64,000 nt of DNA from positions 1,191,501 to 1,255,500 of the forward strand of contig JAJTWR010000254.1 of assembly GCA_021613335.1 (NCBI GenBank), read 5' to 3'. A program made the translations under genes and the position numbers. The DNA comes from Whitmania pigra (lineage: Eukaryota > Annelida > Clitellata > Hirudinida > Haemopidae). Shown one piece after another: positions 45,210-57,252 of the stretch. Within the stretch, counting starts at the first letter, position 1. Each line of letters begins with the position of its first letter. The notes under the pieces were generated by a model. That model did no database searches. It was not told the origin of the DNA and saw nothing but the letters and a program-made list of their open reading frames with translations.

Positions 45210-46110
45210 TTCAAAAAATGTATTTACGTTCAGCATGCTCAAAAGCTAACGAATCTGAACAAGAAGCTAAACAAAAAAGTGAAAAGAATTAAAGCTGACA
45301 GAGATCGAAGTAAAGAAAATGAACAACAAGGACAAGTTCAAAAACGTAAAAGAAAAGAATCTGTTGAAGAAATTATGGAGAGGAAAGCGAAAAAAATAGA
45401 GTTGACAGAGATCGAAGAAATGACAAAAATTAACATAAAAGACAAGAACGTATTCAAATGCGAAGAACCAAATAACATTGAACAACATATGTGTGATAAT
45501 ACGAATCAGACTTGCAAAATACTGTGCTTGCCTTCTTTTGGATAGATGAACTAAACTCTTCCAAAAAGTTTACGGAATATCTGTCATGATGGTAAAGTTT
45601 CTCTTCAACATTTATCGGCAACTCCTGATCTGCTTCAAAGTTAGCGACAACTTCAGCTGTGGCAAAAAAATATCCGTGAACATTTCCGAGAATACAACAC
45701 CGCATTAGCTTTCGCTTCAATGGGTACAGATATGAAATCACCTCCTGGGACTAGCCCATACTGCTTTCGAATTCACAGACAAATTTACCACATGCTTTCT
45801 CCTACATAAACGATCATCACAAACCATCCTATGTATAATATACAGTGTATGTATTCAAATCAAGCGAGGCAACGAAAAAACGCATGGATTATAATCAAGG
45901 TTGTTCAGCAGTTGTTATGGAAAATTTAGATTTGATTTTACGCAGTGCTAATCCATTTGCTGAATCCTAAAATAAAAAGCATCAAATAATACAGTTCAAC
46001 CACATTGAACAAGTTTGAATTATTCTTATGGAAGATCCAAATTTAGACTTAAGACGATATAATGCACCACTTGCTGCATATTCGACGGTGAAGATGGCGA
46101 ACCACCAGCC
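45210..46110 (+). pseudogene. Helitron Rep-type N-region fragment
   Basis: Plus-strand pieces in several frames match the conserved N-region of animal Helitron Rep-helicase proteins: a Lys/Glu-rich leader (about 45218-45500, MYLRSACSKANESEQEAKQK, then KKIELTEIEEMTK), CHDGKVSLQHLSATPDLLQS (about 45586), NIREHFREYNTALAFASMG followed by PPGTSPYCFRIHRQIYHM (about 45678-45800), VVMENLDLILRSANPFAES (about 45915), and DPNLDLRRYNAPLAAYS (about 46037). The order is that of the family. The Rep HUH motif and the helicase are missing. The minus-strand frame 45454-45741 is a shadow. Confidence 0.78.
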
Positions 46111-46459
46111 AATAGAGATAAATGCATCTATCCGATTGGAGATTCTTGCAAAAATACTTTACCTCTGAATCGATGCACTGATCGATAGTGCATCCTTTAC
46201 TTTTTCCCACGGGGTGAGTTGGCATTCTGGAATGGAGCATGTTGAATAAAAACGATCTGTCAAGCGAGTTCGCATCATGCAATTCTTCGCTTGTCGACTC
46301 TCTGTTTGTCCCGGTTTTAGTCTCTTTCAAAGCAGTGGAAAATTGTTTGAGCAATACATTTTTGATAATCACGTAAAAATCGAAGTTTGGAAATTTTAGA
46401 GAACCAACCGTCAATTTGGCAACCAATAAACTAACTTCAATTGATGTTTTAAAGGGGTG

Positions 46460-47343
46460 ACCCGTCATAACAGCCCGGCGACAGAATAGCCCCGACAAAA
46501 CAGCCCCGTCAAAATAGCCAAAGACAAAACAGTCCCGACAAAACCGCCCCGACAAAACAGCCCCGTCGAAACAGCCCGGCGTCAAAATAGCCCAGGGCGG
46601 AAAATCCCGTCAAAATGGCCCCGTCAAAATAGCCCCGACAAAATAGCCCGACGACAAAATAGCCCAGGACAGAACAACCCGGCGACAAAATAGCCCGGCG
46701 ACAAAATAGCCCCGTCAAAATAGCCCCATGATAACTCCATGGCAAAGTATTTTTAAAAAATGTTGTGAAACTGAATCAAAATTTAATTCGAAATTAGTGG
46801 ATTGAATGCTTTGACCATTTTGAGTATTGTCTGTTGTTATTATTGTTCTACAGAAGTATAATTTGCATAGTCTTGCTTATTCAAATTTGTATCTGGCTTA
46901 CAAATTTGTGTTGACATTATCCTCATCACAAGTTGCTTGTGAGAGGTCGTTTTCAAAATTGAAATTCGTTTTGAGCAGATTGAGAAATTTTCTGAACCAG
47001 TCAATTCTACGATCATTCATGCTGATGTCATGTGAGAAAGACTCTTTTCCAAGAATCAATAACAATGAAATCATTGATGTTTTAGCATCGACTAGTGAAA
47101 CGATGAAAAAGCTGTTATAATAGTTAATAGTGAATGGAATTAGACTCTAGTGTTTCTTATGTTTAAGTTGATCAAACTAGGAGTTAAATAAAATTTCCCG
47201 GGTCGGTTTTTTAAGCCAGTCCGACCCTGGTGACAGGGCTGTTTTGACGGGGCTGGTTTGTCGAGGCTATTTTGTCGCCGGGCTATTTTGTCGCCGGGTT
47301 GTTTTGTCGTGGGCTATTTTGTCGTCGGGCTATTTTGTCGGGC
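46460..47343. mobile_element. hAT-related element with inverted minisatellite ends
   Basis: The left end (46460-46737) is an array of 15-17-bp words of the type GACAAAATAGCCCCG; the right end (about 47225-47343) has the same words inverted (CGGGCTATTTTGTCG). Between them is a hAT dimerisation fragment. Similar words recur at 61290-61345. The right array abuts the Tc3 relic directly. No clear target duplication was found. Confidence 0.7.
46827..47120 (+). pseudogene. hAT C-terminal dimerisation fragment
   Basis: Reads FVLTLSSSQVACERSFSKLK and VLSRLRNFLNQSILRSFMLM, the hAT dimerisation signature (ASCERSFSKLK, then LRxxMxxxRL). It is the only coding remnant between the inverted arrays. Confidence 0.8.
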
Positions 47344-47880
47344 CTTTCAAAAGCACCAGTTCCGTCCTCCCAAATGCTGAAATTCCTCCCCATACCATCA
47401 CAGAGCCTCCTCCGTGTTTTCTGCTAAAAAAAAACATCTCTTTCTTTTCTAAGATCATGCCAGTAAAAATTACGCGTTCCCATCTTTCGTTGTAGCTGAC
47501 CATCTCTTTGGCCCAGAAGGGGCGTTTTTCTTGTGATGGACTTTCAACGCTGGAGCTCGCTTTCGCATTTCGTATTTCGACTGTCCACTTGAATTAAGAT
47601 AATTGCAGAGTGTCCTAACTTAGGCATCCAAGTCCAGCTTATCTTTTAGCTGTTTACACGAATATTCCCCTTGTGAAGCCTCCCTGATGAGACGTCTCTG
47701 AATCTGATTCGAGAGTTTTTTCGGTCCTCCGCCCTTGTACTTCTTCCCATATGAGTCTGGATCATCCAAAAAACATTTGATGACAGCTCTTGACCTATTC
47801 AACTCATTTGCAATCTTTCTTATTGAATAGTTTGCCTTCCTAAAGGCCTTAACTTGTCTTCTTTCTCCTTCTGTCAAACC
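47343..47880 (-). pseudogene. Tc3-like transposase relic
   Basis: Minus strand: N-terminal HTH (MTEGERRQVKAFRKANYS, IRKIANELNRSRAVIKCFLD, GPKKLSNQIQRRLIREA) from 47877. After an internal deletion the catalytic core follows: ERWERVIFTGMILEKKEMFF and, one frameshift later, KHGGGSVMVWGGISAFGRTE. It ends where the minisatellite array starts, so it has probably been cut by that element. Confidence 0.8.
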
Positions 47881-50198
47881 TGCTTTCTACCCCATGATGA
47901 AATGAATGTAAAAGGAAGTTTTGAATTTCACACTCCTTTATATAGCCTTCTTAATGACAATTTAATGTTTGATCTTTCCAATAAGCCCTTGAAATTGATG
48001 AAACGAGCCCAAAACGGAAACTGTCGTAATAATATTTCCAGGCCAAAAATGGTTCATTTGCATAATTTACGGGAACCATTAACCCACATGAAAGGAAATT
48101 TTGCACGATGTTTATGGTGTTTTATATAATTGCTGAAAATTTCAGCAAGATATGTTAATTTGTAAGGAAATTATCCACAAAAAGTGGGTATGTCGTAACA
48201 ATATTTCTAGCACTGTATTTATCGAGGATCTAGGATTACGAAAGAGCTCAACTGGCCCATAGATGTTATTTGTAATTACATGATAAAATATTTTTTGAAA
48301 TAATAGCAAATAAAGGAAACATAATTTCATATTAAATAACTTTTTGAGTAAAAAAAATTTCTATTATTATTGACTTTTGACATTTACTTCTTATATTTTT
48401 TGGACACCGCTGAAACACGGTATTTTTTACTAAGTTTGAAAATAATACTTCACCAAATTTAAAACATAATTTTGGAAGCTAAATAAATGGTAATGGATAA
48501 TAATTTTATGTAGAAATTTTAGTGGCGTATTAGTTGTGATGTCGTCAAAAGATGGGTACTTCCTGTATACATAGTTACTTGTTACTCCGCCTTGGAGCTC
48601 CGACAGGGATCCTCAGAGGAGTTTTCTCCGTCTTCAAACGTTTCGGCCCTTTGAGTCTCCTTACATTTTCGGGGAGTGGGCCGCATCCGGTAATCAGCCG
48701 GATGTCCCTGTTGGTTTTGTCTTGCTGGACCCAACTCTTACCGCCGGCTATGAGAAGCACTCGTTGGCTTTGTTATGCCGGTCACTGCTGCCTGGACTGG
48801 AGCGACTGCGAAAGCTCTCAATGGCTCCTTCATGTCGCATGCTGTCTGTTTGTCGCCTTCAAAATTCGACTATGCGGGGCTCTCATTGGCCTTGTTATGT
48901 CGATCGCCTCCATACCAGTTTGCCTACAGCGGTCATGAAAGCTCTCAGTGGCTTCTTCACACCGTCTTAATATATGCAAACTGGGCCTTATAATTTCTTT
49001 TTGACGGCAGCCGGAGATAGAAATTTTGCATATTGAGCTGAGTGTATGTAGTACATCCATCGATGCGCTAAACCAAATGCCAAATTGAAACCTAACTCTT
49101 CGATTGAATCATTTATCAAGAACTATTCGTTTTGAAACCGATCACACTACACATTTTGTATAAATTTGATCGAAAGTCTTTGATCATCGCCCCCTTAATC
49201 CGTGCATTGATTGGACTAAGAAACAACCGAGTTACTGACTTAAATGAGTGAGAATCGCATGGTAGCTACATCTTACAGTGATTTTATAGCTTTCCATACA
49301 ATTCGACTCAATGGACCTCCACAGCCTACGCCATTTTGGATGTTTTCTCATCATTTTCAATCGTTAGGCAAATTACGAACAGCTTGTTGCAGATATGCCT
49401 TAGTCGTCACTTTGTGTACTCTCGTTAAATTAAAATTGTCAATATTTACTATGATCATCAGTCCATCTAATTAACAACTTTGTCTTTATTCTCCCGTATG
49501 TGTCTTATTGCGATGTCTTGATGTTGAATGAGGTATTAAATTTAGAATCTATTTTGCACGGTCTCATTCGCTCGGCCCGAAGGTTTTCTGAATTCTGTTT
49601 CTGGACATCGGCAAAAAGAGGTTGTCCCCACTGGTCTATGCGATCTTGCTCTTTTTAGCGTTGCAAGAAAGACATTGGAAAAAAGAGATTTTGCTTATGG
49701 CACTGACCGGTTTCCGACATTGAAATTTAGACAAGCGAATCTTTAGAAGACTATGTAAATCAAAATTCTGCAGTGACTGAGACACATGAAATATAATTTA
49801 AATAAATTTGCTTCTTTAAATACAGTATTTTATTAAAATTTCTTTTTTTCTTATTAAACTTAACAGAAAAATGTGATAAAACGTGGGTAGGGTGGGGTTG
49901 GGGGCATCAGTTTTATAGTTTGGCCCCGGGCGAGAAATATCCTAGCTATACCTTTGACCCAATGCATATGCGGGCTTTCATTCTTATAAAAAGTCCTAAT
50001 CCTAGTGGTCATGTTTTCTATTGTATGAATGTTTTGCATAACTTATTAAAAAAACTTATTTGATTATTATTTTTTAAGTATTTAAAATTTATACAAGTAA
50101 CAAAAATTTAAATTTGAAATTTTTATTTCTCACGCAATGTATAAGATTTTTTTGTCAAATTTCGACGTGGTATTATATCGCTCTTGCGAGATCCGTCT
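47881..50198. other. Long spacer before DDX55, no gene recognised
   Basis: Mostly AT-rich. The stretch 48550-49060 is distinctly GC-richer with imperfect internal repeats (GCTCTCAATGGCTCCTTCAT, GCTCTCATTGGCCTTGTTAT, GCTCTCAGTGGCTTCTTCAC) and reads open on both strands, but I recognise no family. 49560-50160 shows nothing. Confidence 0.45.
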
Positions 50199-53100
50199 AT
50201 GTTGATAATGTGGGATAACATTTTTCCTCCACTTTCTCTGCCAGTTTTAAAAACGGTTAAGGCATTTGGTTATGAATCGATGACACCTGTACAAGTATGT
50301 ATTTTTATTTACATTTGTTTTAATGTTTATTTCAGCAATTGCTCTCAAAAAATTGGGCCATTTGTATAGTTTTTGGTGCCATTTTAAAATCTTTATTTTA
50401 TTTGGAGTAGGAGTCATGCATACCTTTGTTTATGAAACACAAAGACGTGGCTGCAGAAGCTGTAACTGGGAGTGGGAAAACTCTAGCTTTTGTCATTCCA
50501 GTTATTGAAATGCTTCTTGTTAAAGAATACGAACTAAGAAAACACGATGTGAGTCCATTATTTAAGTTATAATTTACTGCATTATCATTTCAAAATGCCT
50601 GTTTTTACTTGACACTTACACTAATGCATTGTAACAGATTGCGGCCCTGATTATATCCCCTACAAGAGAATTGGCAACTCAAATATTCAATGTTATTTTG
50701 CCATTCTTAGAAGAGATTCCTAAATTTACTGCTAAACTTCTTATTGGGGGAACCAATCCACAATATGACATTGATTCATTCCAAGAAACTGGGTAAGTTT
50801 TACATTTCTTGATATCTTAAGATATTTCTAGAGATACTAACTACATTTGTATGCAATTGTGTTAAGAGGACATATAATAGTGGCCACACCAGGTAGATTA
50901 GAAGATTTTTTGCAAAGGAGTTTCAATGGAATGAATGTGTCTGCTTGTTCAAAGTCTTTGGTTATTATATTTTTTTTTGCTTTACTTTTGTGCATTCCTT
51001 GTAATATCTTCTATATATACTTCCCTAAGGAAGTACTTGTTTTGGATGAAGCTGATAGATTACTTCATATGGGTTTCAAGAAAAGGTAAGAGGTATTCAT
51101 TTGTTAGTTTAATAGAAGATAAATGGATGGATTTTTAAGCCTTACCACAATACTCGGACTTCTGCCAAAGCAAAGAAGAACAGGAATATTTTCGGCTACT
51201 CAAACCCAAGAAGTCGAGGACCTCATAAGAGCAGGAATGAGAAACCCCGTCAGAGTTTCTGTTAAACAAAAATCTTTGATAGGAAGCGAATGCTGTGATC
51301 AGAAAACACCAATTTTATTAAAGAACTTTTACATGGTTTGATATTTGCTTATGTCATAAATAGTACCAATGAAATCATTCAATATTTCCTGTAGGTTTGT
51401 GATGCTGACATGAAGCTTAACTGTCTCTGTGAATTCCTAAAGATTCATAAAGATGACAAAATAATGTTATTCTTTAGCACATGTGCATGTGTTGATTATT
51501 TCTGTAATGTTCTCAAAAGGTTGTTATTGTTTTTTTGGTATTGACACACATAATTTTTTATTACTTAATTTTCTTATTCTTCAAGACTGCTTCCAAGGAT
51601 TCAAATTTTGTCAATTCATCGAAAAAAAGATAACAGAAAATTTGTTGTTGATAAGTTCAAAGACATTAAAAGGTTTATGCTTTTAATATTTACTTTAATG
51701 TTGTTAGTTTGTAACTGTAATACTGTTATTACAGTGGTCTATTTTATTATTAATGGAATTTATTTGCAGTAGATTTCTTTTACGCATTATTTTGTTTTTC
51801 AGTGGTGTGTTAGTGTGCACAGATGTAATGGGAAGAGGTATTGATTTGCCAAATATCAGTTGGGTCATTCAGTTTGATCCTCCAGTTTCTGTTAGGTACA
51901 AAACTAATAGATCTGTTAATGCATCAATAAATTGTTATAATTGCTTCAAATTGTTCCAAATTTTCAGCAATTTTGTGCATAGGTGTGGAAGAACTGCAAG
52001 AATTGGAAATATGGGGAATGCATTGGTTATGCTTCTTGAGAATGAATTACCTTATGTCGAATTTATTAAGCTAAATCAAAAGGTGATTAAAGCAGATTTT
52101 ATATTTTACATTTTTTAATCATAAATATAATGCTACAAATTAAGACACAATATCATTATGTAGGTATCAATAAAATGATTGTGAATGATAGACATTCATA
52201 CTAGTTGGCTAGGACTTGAGCTCCCAGTGGAGCTGCTTTAAAACCTTAAAGCCTAGATTATTCCTTTGACATCCAATTTCTGGATATCAGTTGTTGAATT
52301 CAATCACATGCTTTTTTTCTTAATATAGATATGAGAAATTTTTTATAGTGTTGTTTATATAAGCATATTTAATTTAATTTAAATGCTTAAGTAAATTTAT
52401 TAAATGGTTTTCATATTTGAAGGTACCTTTGGAGTTGTTTACTCTAAAACCATCTGATAATGTGCTGGAAAAGGTAAAAGCATATTCATTAGGAGACAGG
52501 TAGGAATATTAATGAAATTATTATTAATTTCACTATTTGTGGATATGTTTAATTTACAGGGCAATTTATGAAAAGGGTCTGCAAGCTTTTGTGTCATTCA
52601 TACAGTCCTATGCCAAGCATGAGTGTAATCTCATATTTCGGATTAAAGGTATATTTATCTGGATTAGAAATTTGCTTTAATACTTTTAGACTTTAAGTAT
52701 AATACTGCCAATTTTAGATATCAACCTGGGTAAACTTGCTCAAGGATTTGGGCTCTTACATCTGCCTAAGATGCCTGAAATAAAGAAGAATCTTATTGAA
52801 TTTGTTCCAACTTATTGTGATTATAAAGCAATTCCATATCAGTTAGAAATTAATTGTTATTTCCAAGTTAGTAGAATTCATCACAACATTAAATAACACT
52901 TTTCAGAGATAGGCAACGGGAGCAGTTGCGTCAGGAAAAGCTATCCACAATTTCAGAGAAGAAGAATTTTAGTGGAAAAGTAATAGTATTAGTTTTAAAT
53001 TTTATAAAAAGCCAGGTGATATTATTTTCTAATTATCAGGACATTTTTTTTTTAATTTGTAGGCTTTAAAACCTGTAATACAATATTATAAATCATTAAA

Positions 53101-53348
53101 ATTTTTTGATTTGTAGAAAAAGATGCCAATCTTAAAGCAGAATGTAAAGTTAGTGAGAAAGAGTAAAAGAATGATGAAGGAATATGAATTGGATGAATTA
53201 ATGAATGATGCCAGATTGGTAAAAAAATTCAAATCAGGAAAGGTTGGTCATTTTTTTGTTCATTCAAATAATAGTTATTGTTTTGAATCACATTTTTTGA
53301 ATAAAGATCACCAAGGAGGAGTTTGATGGAGCATTCAAAGACTCATGA
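50199..53348 (+). CDS. DDX55: DDX55: DEAD-box RNA helicase (Spb4 family)
   Basis: Nucleolar ATP-dependent RNA helicase for 60S subunit assembly. Sixteen exons join in phase to 561 codons: 50199-50294, 50411-50548, 50638-50792, 50867-50960, 51030-51085, 51140-51335, 51395-51519, 51586-51672, 51803-51895, 51968-52082, 52423-52499, 52560-52648, 52718-52841, 52907-52979, 53117-53242, 53307-53348. Motifs: Q motif [19 protein letters not shown] (49-56), Ia PTRELA (86-91), GG and TPGR, II DEAD (167-170), III SAT (198-200), [22 protein letters not shown] (351-360). The C-terminal DUF4217-type region has [12 protein letters not shown] and [11 protein letters not shown]; the tail ends [12 protein letters not shown] as in human DDX55 (600 aa). 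Donors of exons 4, 6, 7, 8 and 15 (GTTxxx) are weak. Start: ATG at 50199; 50208 is a possible alternative. Confidence 0.94.
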
Positions 53349-53640
53349 ATATTTGATGCCTAGGTTGTCTTGTGAATCGAGGCTAGATTGGTATTGCAAG
53401 GTCAGGTTATCTGAGATGCATCAGACTTTATTGTTGTTTGTTGCCTGGTTGATAAATACAGTTGCCGATTACTTTCAAATTTTCTCAATTATTGCTGCTT
53501 TATGAATAATATTCAATATAGACCTAAAGGTAATAAATCAAATTATGATCTGTAGCTTATTTGGGAAATAAGTCCTAGGTACAATACCCAACAACTTGAA
53601 CGACTGACGAAACGCACGATAACCACCACAAAATAGCGTG
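53349..53640. other. DDX55 3' flank
   Basis: No further coding exon seen; the spacer ends at the minus-strand LINE tail. Confidence 0.4.
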
Positions 53641-54570
53641 TGTTTGTGTATTTTATTAATGACCATTTCATAACTAGACGATTAGGACAGGGGCCACAGA
53701 GGACAACGAACATCTATGACACACCTAAAAAAATATAGTCCGTAAATATAATTAAAAGTTATGTTCAACCAGTCTTCATCGCATCAGGTTTTTCTCTTTT
53801 TTTTGGACCCACCGGCAGATGAGATCTAGGCTAGCGTATTTGCCAAGCATAGTTCTAAAATCCAGTGACTGTATCTTGAGCTGATGATCCGTCTGACTTT
53901 CAGCAGAAGAATAAATTGAGAGCGTTATGAATTTGATCGACTTTAACAAGATATGTCAACAAGTTTTTTACGACTAAAAAACCCGAGCGCCAAATTTGGA
54001 TTTCTGCTGAACGTTAAATTTTTCTATCTAATTCATGAAAATTGCAAAGATTTCTGACACAGACATCAATGGCCACGAAAGTTTTACAGAAATTGGCGAT
54101 TGCAGAATACTGCTCAGTAACCGGAGTGAAGTCTTACCCAAAATTCCTTTGGATCTTCTTGGTTTTGTTTTATGGAAACGACTTGTAAAGTTCTTTCTTC
54201 CTACTATCGGGATATGTCGTAACGAGCAGATCAAAATTTCAGGATGTTAATCTTGATTGCAGCTTTGTTGTCTTTGAGGCATCCATGTAGCAGAGGAGGT
54301 TGCCCCGGTGATCCTTTATTTTCTCCCTTGCAGTCAGCATCCGCAGAGAGTTGTCAGCTTTGAAGGAGAGGTTCGATCACAGGTTTTTTTCAGTCTCCAA
54401 CGAGAACATGTGTGAGTTTCCTCTTTGATGTCTTCTAGTCTGTCGGAAGGAGGGACTTGACTTGTGCGGTGGCTGCTCACCATTTTGCTTCATCTTAAAA
54501 TGGAGCCTAACATCGGCCTTGTCTGGAATAACATACTTATTTTTTGTACACATTCATTGTTAATGGCGAC

Positions 54571-55908
54571 CAGTGATGGGCAAAAATCGAATCGAATCTC
54601 AATGGTCAAATCTCAAATCATTTGTAAAATGATTTAAATCTCAACAACCAAATCTCAAATAGAATCAAAAAAATTCCAAATAGAATCAAATCCCAAATGC
54701 CCAAATCGAATCAAATCTTCCAAAATTTACTGCTGCCCTAGATTTGCAAATTTTTTCGAGCAACACACAATGAAATTAACAGCCAACAGTTTTATTACCA
54801 TTTAAAAAAATCATTAAAACCCAGTTTGAGTCCAAAACTTGCAGCACCTGTGTTGCTTCTTCGAATGGCTCAAGTAAAGAGACAAGCTCAAGCAGCAAAG
54901 AACGTGAAACTGTGATTCGAGGGACATGTGCACCTGAGCTGCGTTTGACTTCCTTGGCTTTAACTAGAGTATCATTAACCGCCTTCCATACTGCAGCTTG
55001 AGATAATCTTCTTAGCATTATCAGATTGGAGTTCCGTCTGGTAGGCACAGCAGCTAACAAATTCAAACCATCTGATTTTTTCTAGAGTTCTTCATTCCAG
55101 TATAGTGACCTGCGGAAGAAAACGACTACAGCGCTGCTTTCGTTTAAAATTTTCTCTGCTAAAGGAACAGTTTTTAGTGCATCTTTAACAGCTAGCTGCA
55201 AGGTATGTGCAAAACATGGAAGTCGATGGGTTGTTCCTAAAACATGATTGTCCTGAAGAATATCCTCATTGTCATCGAAATTTTCATCTGACAACAACTC
55301 TGCAATTTCATCAGTATCATTCAATGGCTCTGAAGCCTCATCACGTTCTCTAATTTGACTTTTATTTTCCTTTTGATCAAAGGCAAACCTGGCAGCTTCC
55401 TCGGAAAATATTGTGAATGCTTTGAGCATGTTTCTGGAATGTCAGTAACAACATATCCAATGTCAATGCTCTGTATCCCATACTCTGACAGTATTTCCTC
55501 AAAAGCTGCACAAATATTTTTTCCTGTATGTTTTGACCCGAAGTGTCTAATATAATTGGTTAAAATGAACGGCTTTCCGTCCTTTGGCTGTCTTTAAAAG
55601 ATTTCGCTGAAATCTGATGCCACAAGTAGAACAACAAGCATGTAACCTACAACAATGTTTATTTAACGAGGAGCACGCCAAAGATATAGAATTCTTAAAT
55701 TTATAACCATTTTTAAAAAATTAAAAATATATAACCATCTTTATTTCAATGATTTGATTTGAAAAAGCAAATCGAATCAAAAAAAGGCAAATCTAATCGA
55801 ATCAAAATCACTGAGGCCAAAATCGAATCCAACAATGTTCAAATCGAATCGCAACCTTGCCTAAATCAAGATTTAAATCGCAATCGCGATTTGACCCGCC
55901 CATCACTG
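54571..55908 (-). mobile_element. hAT transposon with 8-bp target duplication
   Basis: 1338 bp. Ends CAGTGATGGGCAAAAATCG and, inverted, CAGTGATGGGCGGGTCAAAT; duplication ATGGCGAC at 54563-54570 and 55909-55916, which fits the hAT nTnnnnAn rule. The subterminal zones are full of AATCGAATC/AAATCAAATC words. It is inserted in the LINE relic, whose sequence closes cleanly without it. It carries a damaged transposase. Confidence 0.93.
54776..55640 (-). pseudogene. hAT transposase (BED-type), internally deleted
   Basis: Reading leftward: a zinc-finger remnant near 55640-55560 with two Cys pairs; 55429-55082 containing EIAELLSDENFDDNEDILQD, then RLPCFAHTLQLAVKDALKTV, the C-x2-H-x-L-x-L hAT block; and 55066-54776 with TRRNSNLIMLRRLSQ (hAT TRWNS-type block) and LLEPFEEATQVL. 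The C-terminal dimerisation part is missing. Confidence 0.8.
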
Positions 55909-56216
55909 ATGGCGACAGACCTGAGAGCGTGGTGTGCCATGAGCTTCTTATGAAAAAGGTCGAGGGAAGCTCACCACACTCCACCACCACTTGTTCTTCT
56001 CATGCCACCACAACAGATCTTTAGTGCCTGGTACTGAAAACTGTCGTTTCTCTGTGTCTCTGAGATGTTTGCACCCCAGATCCATTACCTCATAACAATA
56101 GTCGAGGACGGAGCGGATGATAGCTCTGTAGACTGTTAAGAGAGTGGACTTGCTTGCCCCCATGAGCTCAACCCGAGATTGAGTTTCTCAATGCACCGTG
56201 TTTTGACAGACTCCGC

Positions 56217-56330
56217 TCCACCGTCAGTTAGTTAGTTCTTTATTAACGTCCATTTCATAGCTACATGGTTAGGACGGAAGCTCCACTGTCCTCTGCCTGT
56301 CGCCTTATATACACAGGCAGCAAAGGCATG
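56217..56330 (-). mobile_element. SINE or LINE tail copy, minus strand
   Basis: Ends CGTCC...GGACG TTAATAAAG followed by (AACT)n, inserted in the LINE relic just before the AESVKTRC-like segment. The upstream part has TATATAAGGCGACAGG and AGAGGACAGTGG. The head is unlike the tRNA-headed SINE at 36086, so it may be a LINE tail or another SINE type. Confidence 0.6.
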
Positions 56331-56454
56331 CAAAAGGTCTGATTGCGCAACCAATCAGTGACTCGCGTGACATAAAATAAAACGCAATAATTAAATACAA
56401 TTACTAACATAATTAAATATAGTCAGGACACTGATAATGCTACTCAGAAAATTA

Positions 56455-56679
56455 TTACCCTCTAAGGATCAATGCACTAGAAGTCAACTCAAAGTCACAG
56501 GATTGCGGCACAATGTAATCAGCTAACATGGAAACTGCTTTAATACCGCAGATAACACTTATCCCTTGTGATACTAACATGTCATTCAAATTCAAATGTA
56601 AACAGTTTTTTCTCCATTTAGCCTTTTCTATGACGATCTCGGGGTCAAACGTTCTTAAAAATTTGTATCTACCTACCAA
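56455..56679 (-). other. Unidentified 74-codon open stretch
   Basis: Reads MVGRYKFLRTFDPEIVIEKA and continues without a motif I know. The region has no splice context. I list it only because the codon content is balanced; it may be transposon debris. Confidence 0.2.
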
Positions 56680-56689
56680 AACCGGTTTT

Positions 56690-57250
56690 TAGCAATGACA
56701 ACTCAACAGACAGCTCTAATATAGGCCCGTTCGGCGTACGATCGTTCGACTCTGTAACTACTGTCTAAGAAAATCAAGACATTAAAAACGTTCGCCGAAA
56801 TTTTTGACAAGGATGTTTATTTAAGGTGTAAGTAATAAAATTATTTTTTGAGGGCCATAAACAAAAATGAAAGCCACTGATGCTAGTACACATACACACA
56901 AATACACACACAACTATTAGCTAATGACTACCAGTTGACTCCCTCTTTTCCTTAAAGTTGAATAAAAGATGTTTTTAATTATCTTTAGCGAGACCTGCTC
57001 GATGCTCGGAGTGAGACACTTTCGAAAACGCTAATGATATTTTAAATTCTTTCTTATCTCAAACATTTTCGGAAATTAGTCACTGTTAGAATTACAGAAC
57101 ATTTTCTGGATGCTCATGGTTTGTATATTAATCAGTATTAAAATATTTTAAAAACGTTCACCCAAATGAATTCAATGTTCTTTAGAAAAAATTAAAAGCA
57201 AGTTATTAAATGAGAAGTACGTTGAATTACTATTCTGAAATTCAGAATAT
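56690..57250. other. Intergenic, 3' flank of the cysteine-rich gene
   Basis: No gene seen. Contains a short CACACAAATACACACAC patch near 56890. Confidence 0.4.
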
Positions 57251-57252
57251 CT

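Larger units (their letters stand above)
53640..56216 (-). pseudogene. RNase H LINE relic, minus strand, split by a hAT element
   Basis: Same family as 38316-40405. From high to low coordinates: AESVKTRC-like start near 56210, MGASKSTLLTVYRAIIRSVL (56163 down), VVECGELPSTF and the start of the HALRSF-like segment (near 55930). Then comes the hAT insertion 54571-55908; the alignment to the intact LINE continues directly after it. Around 54240-54500 are RNase H remnants (LRMLTAREKI, LLCYMD-like). The 3' end near 53700-53640 has GTTGTCCTCTGTGGCCCC, the TGTCC/GGTCA stem and TTAATAAAA. Many stops. Confidence 0.8.

Noticed and set aside
50184..50198. DDX55 start at 50184
   Set aside because: That codon is TTG; the first ATG in frame is at 50199, with DDX55-like sequence from there.
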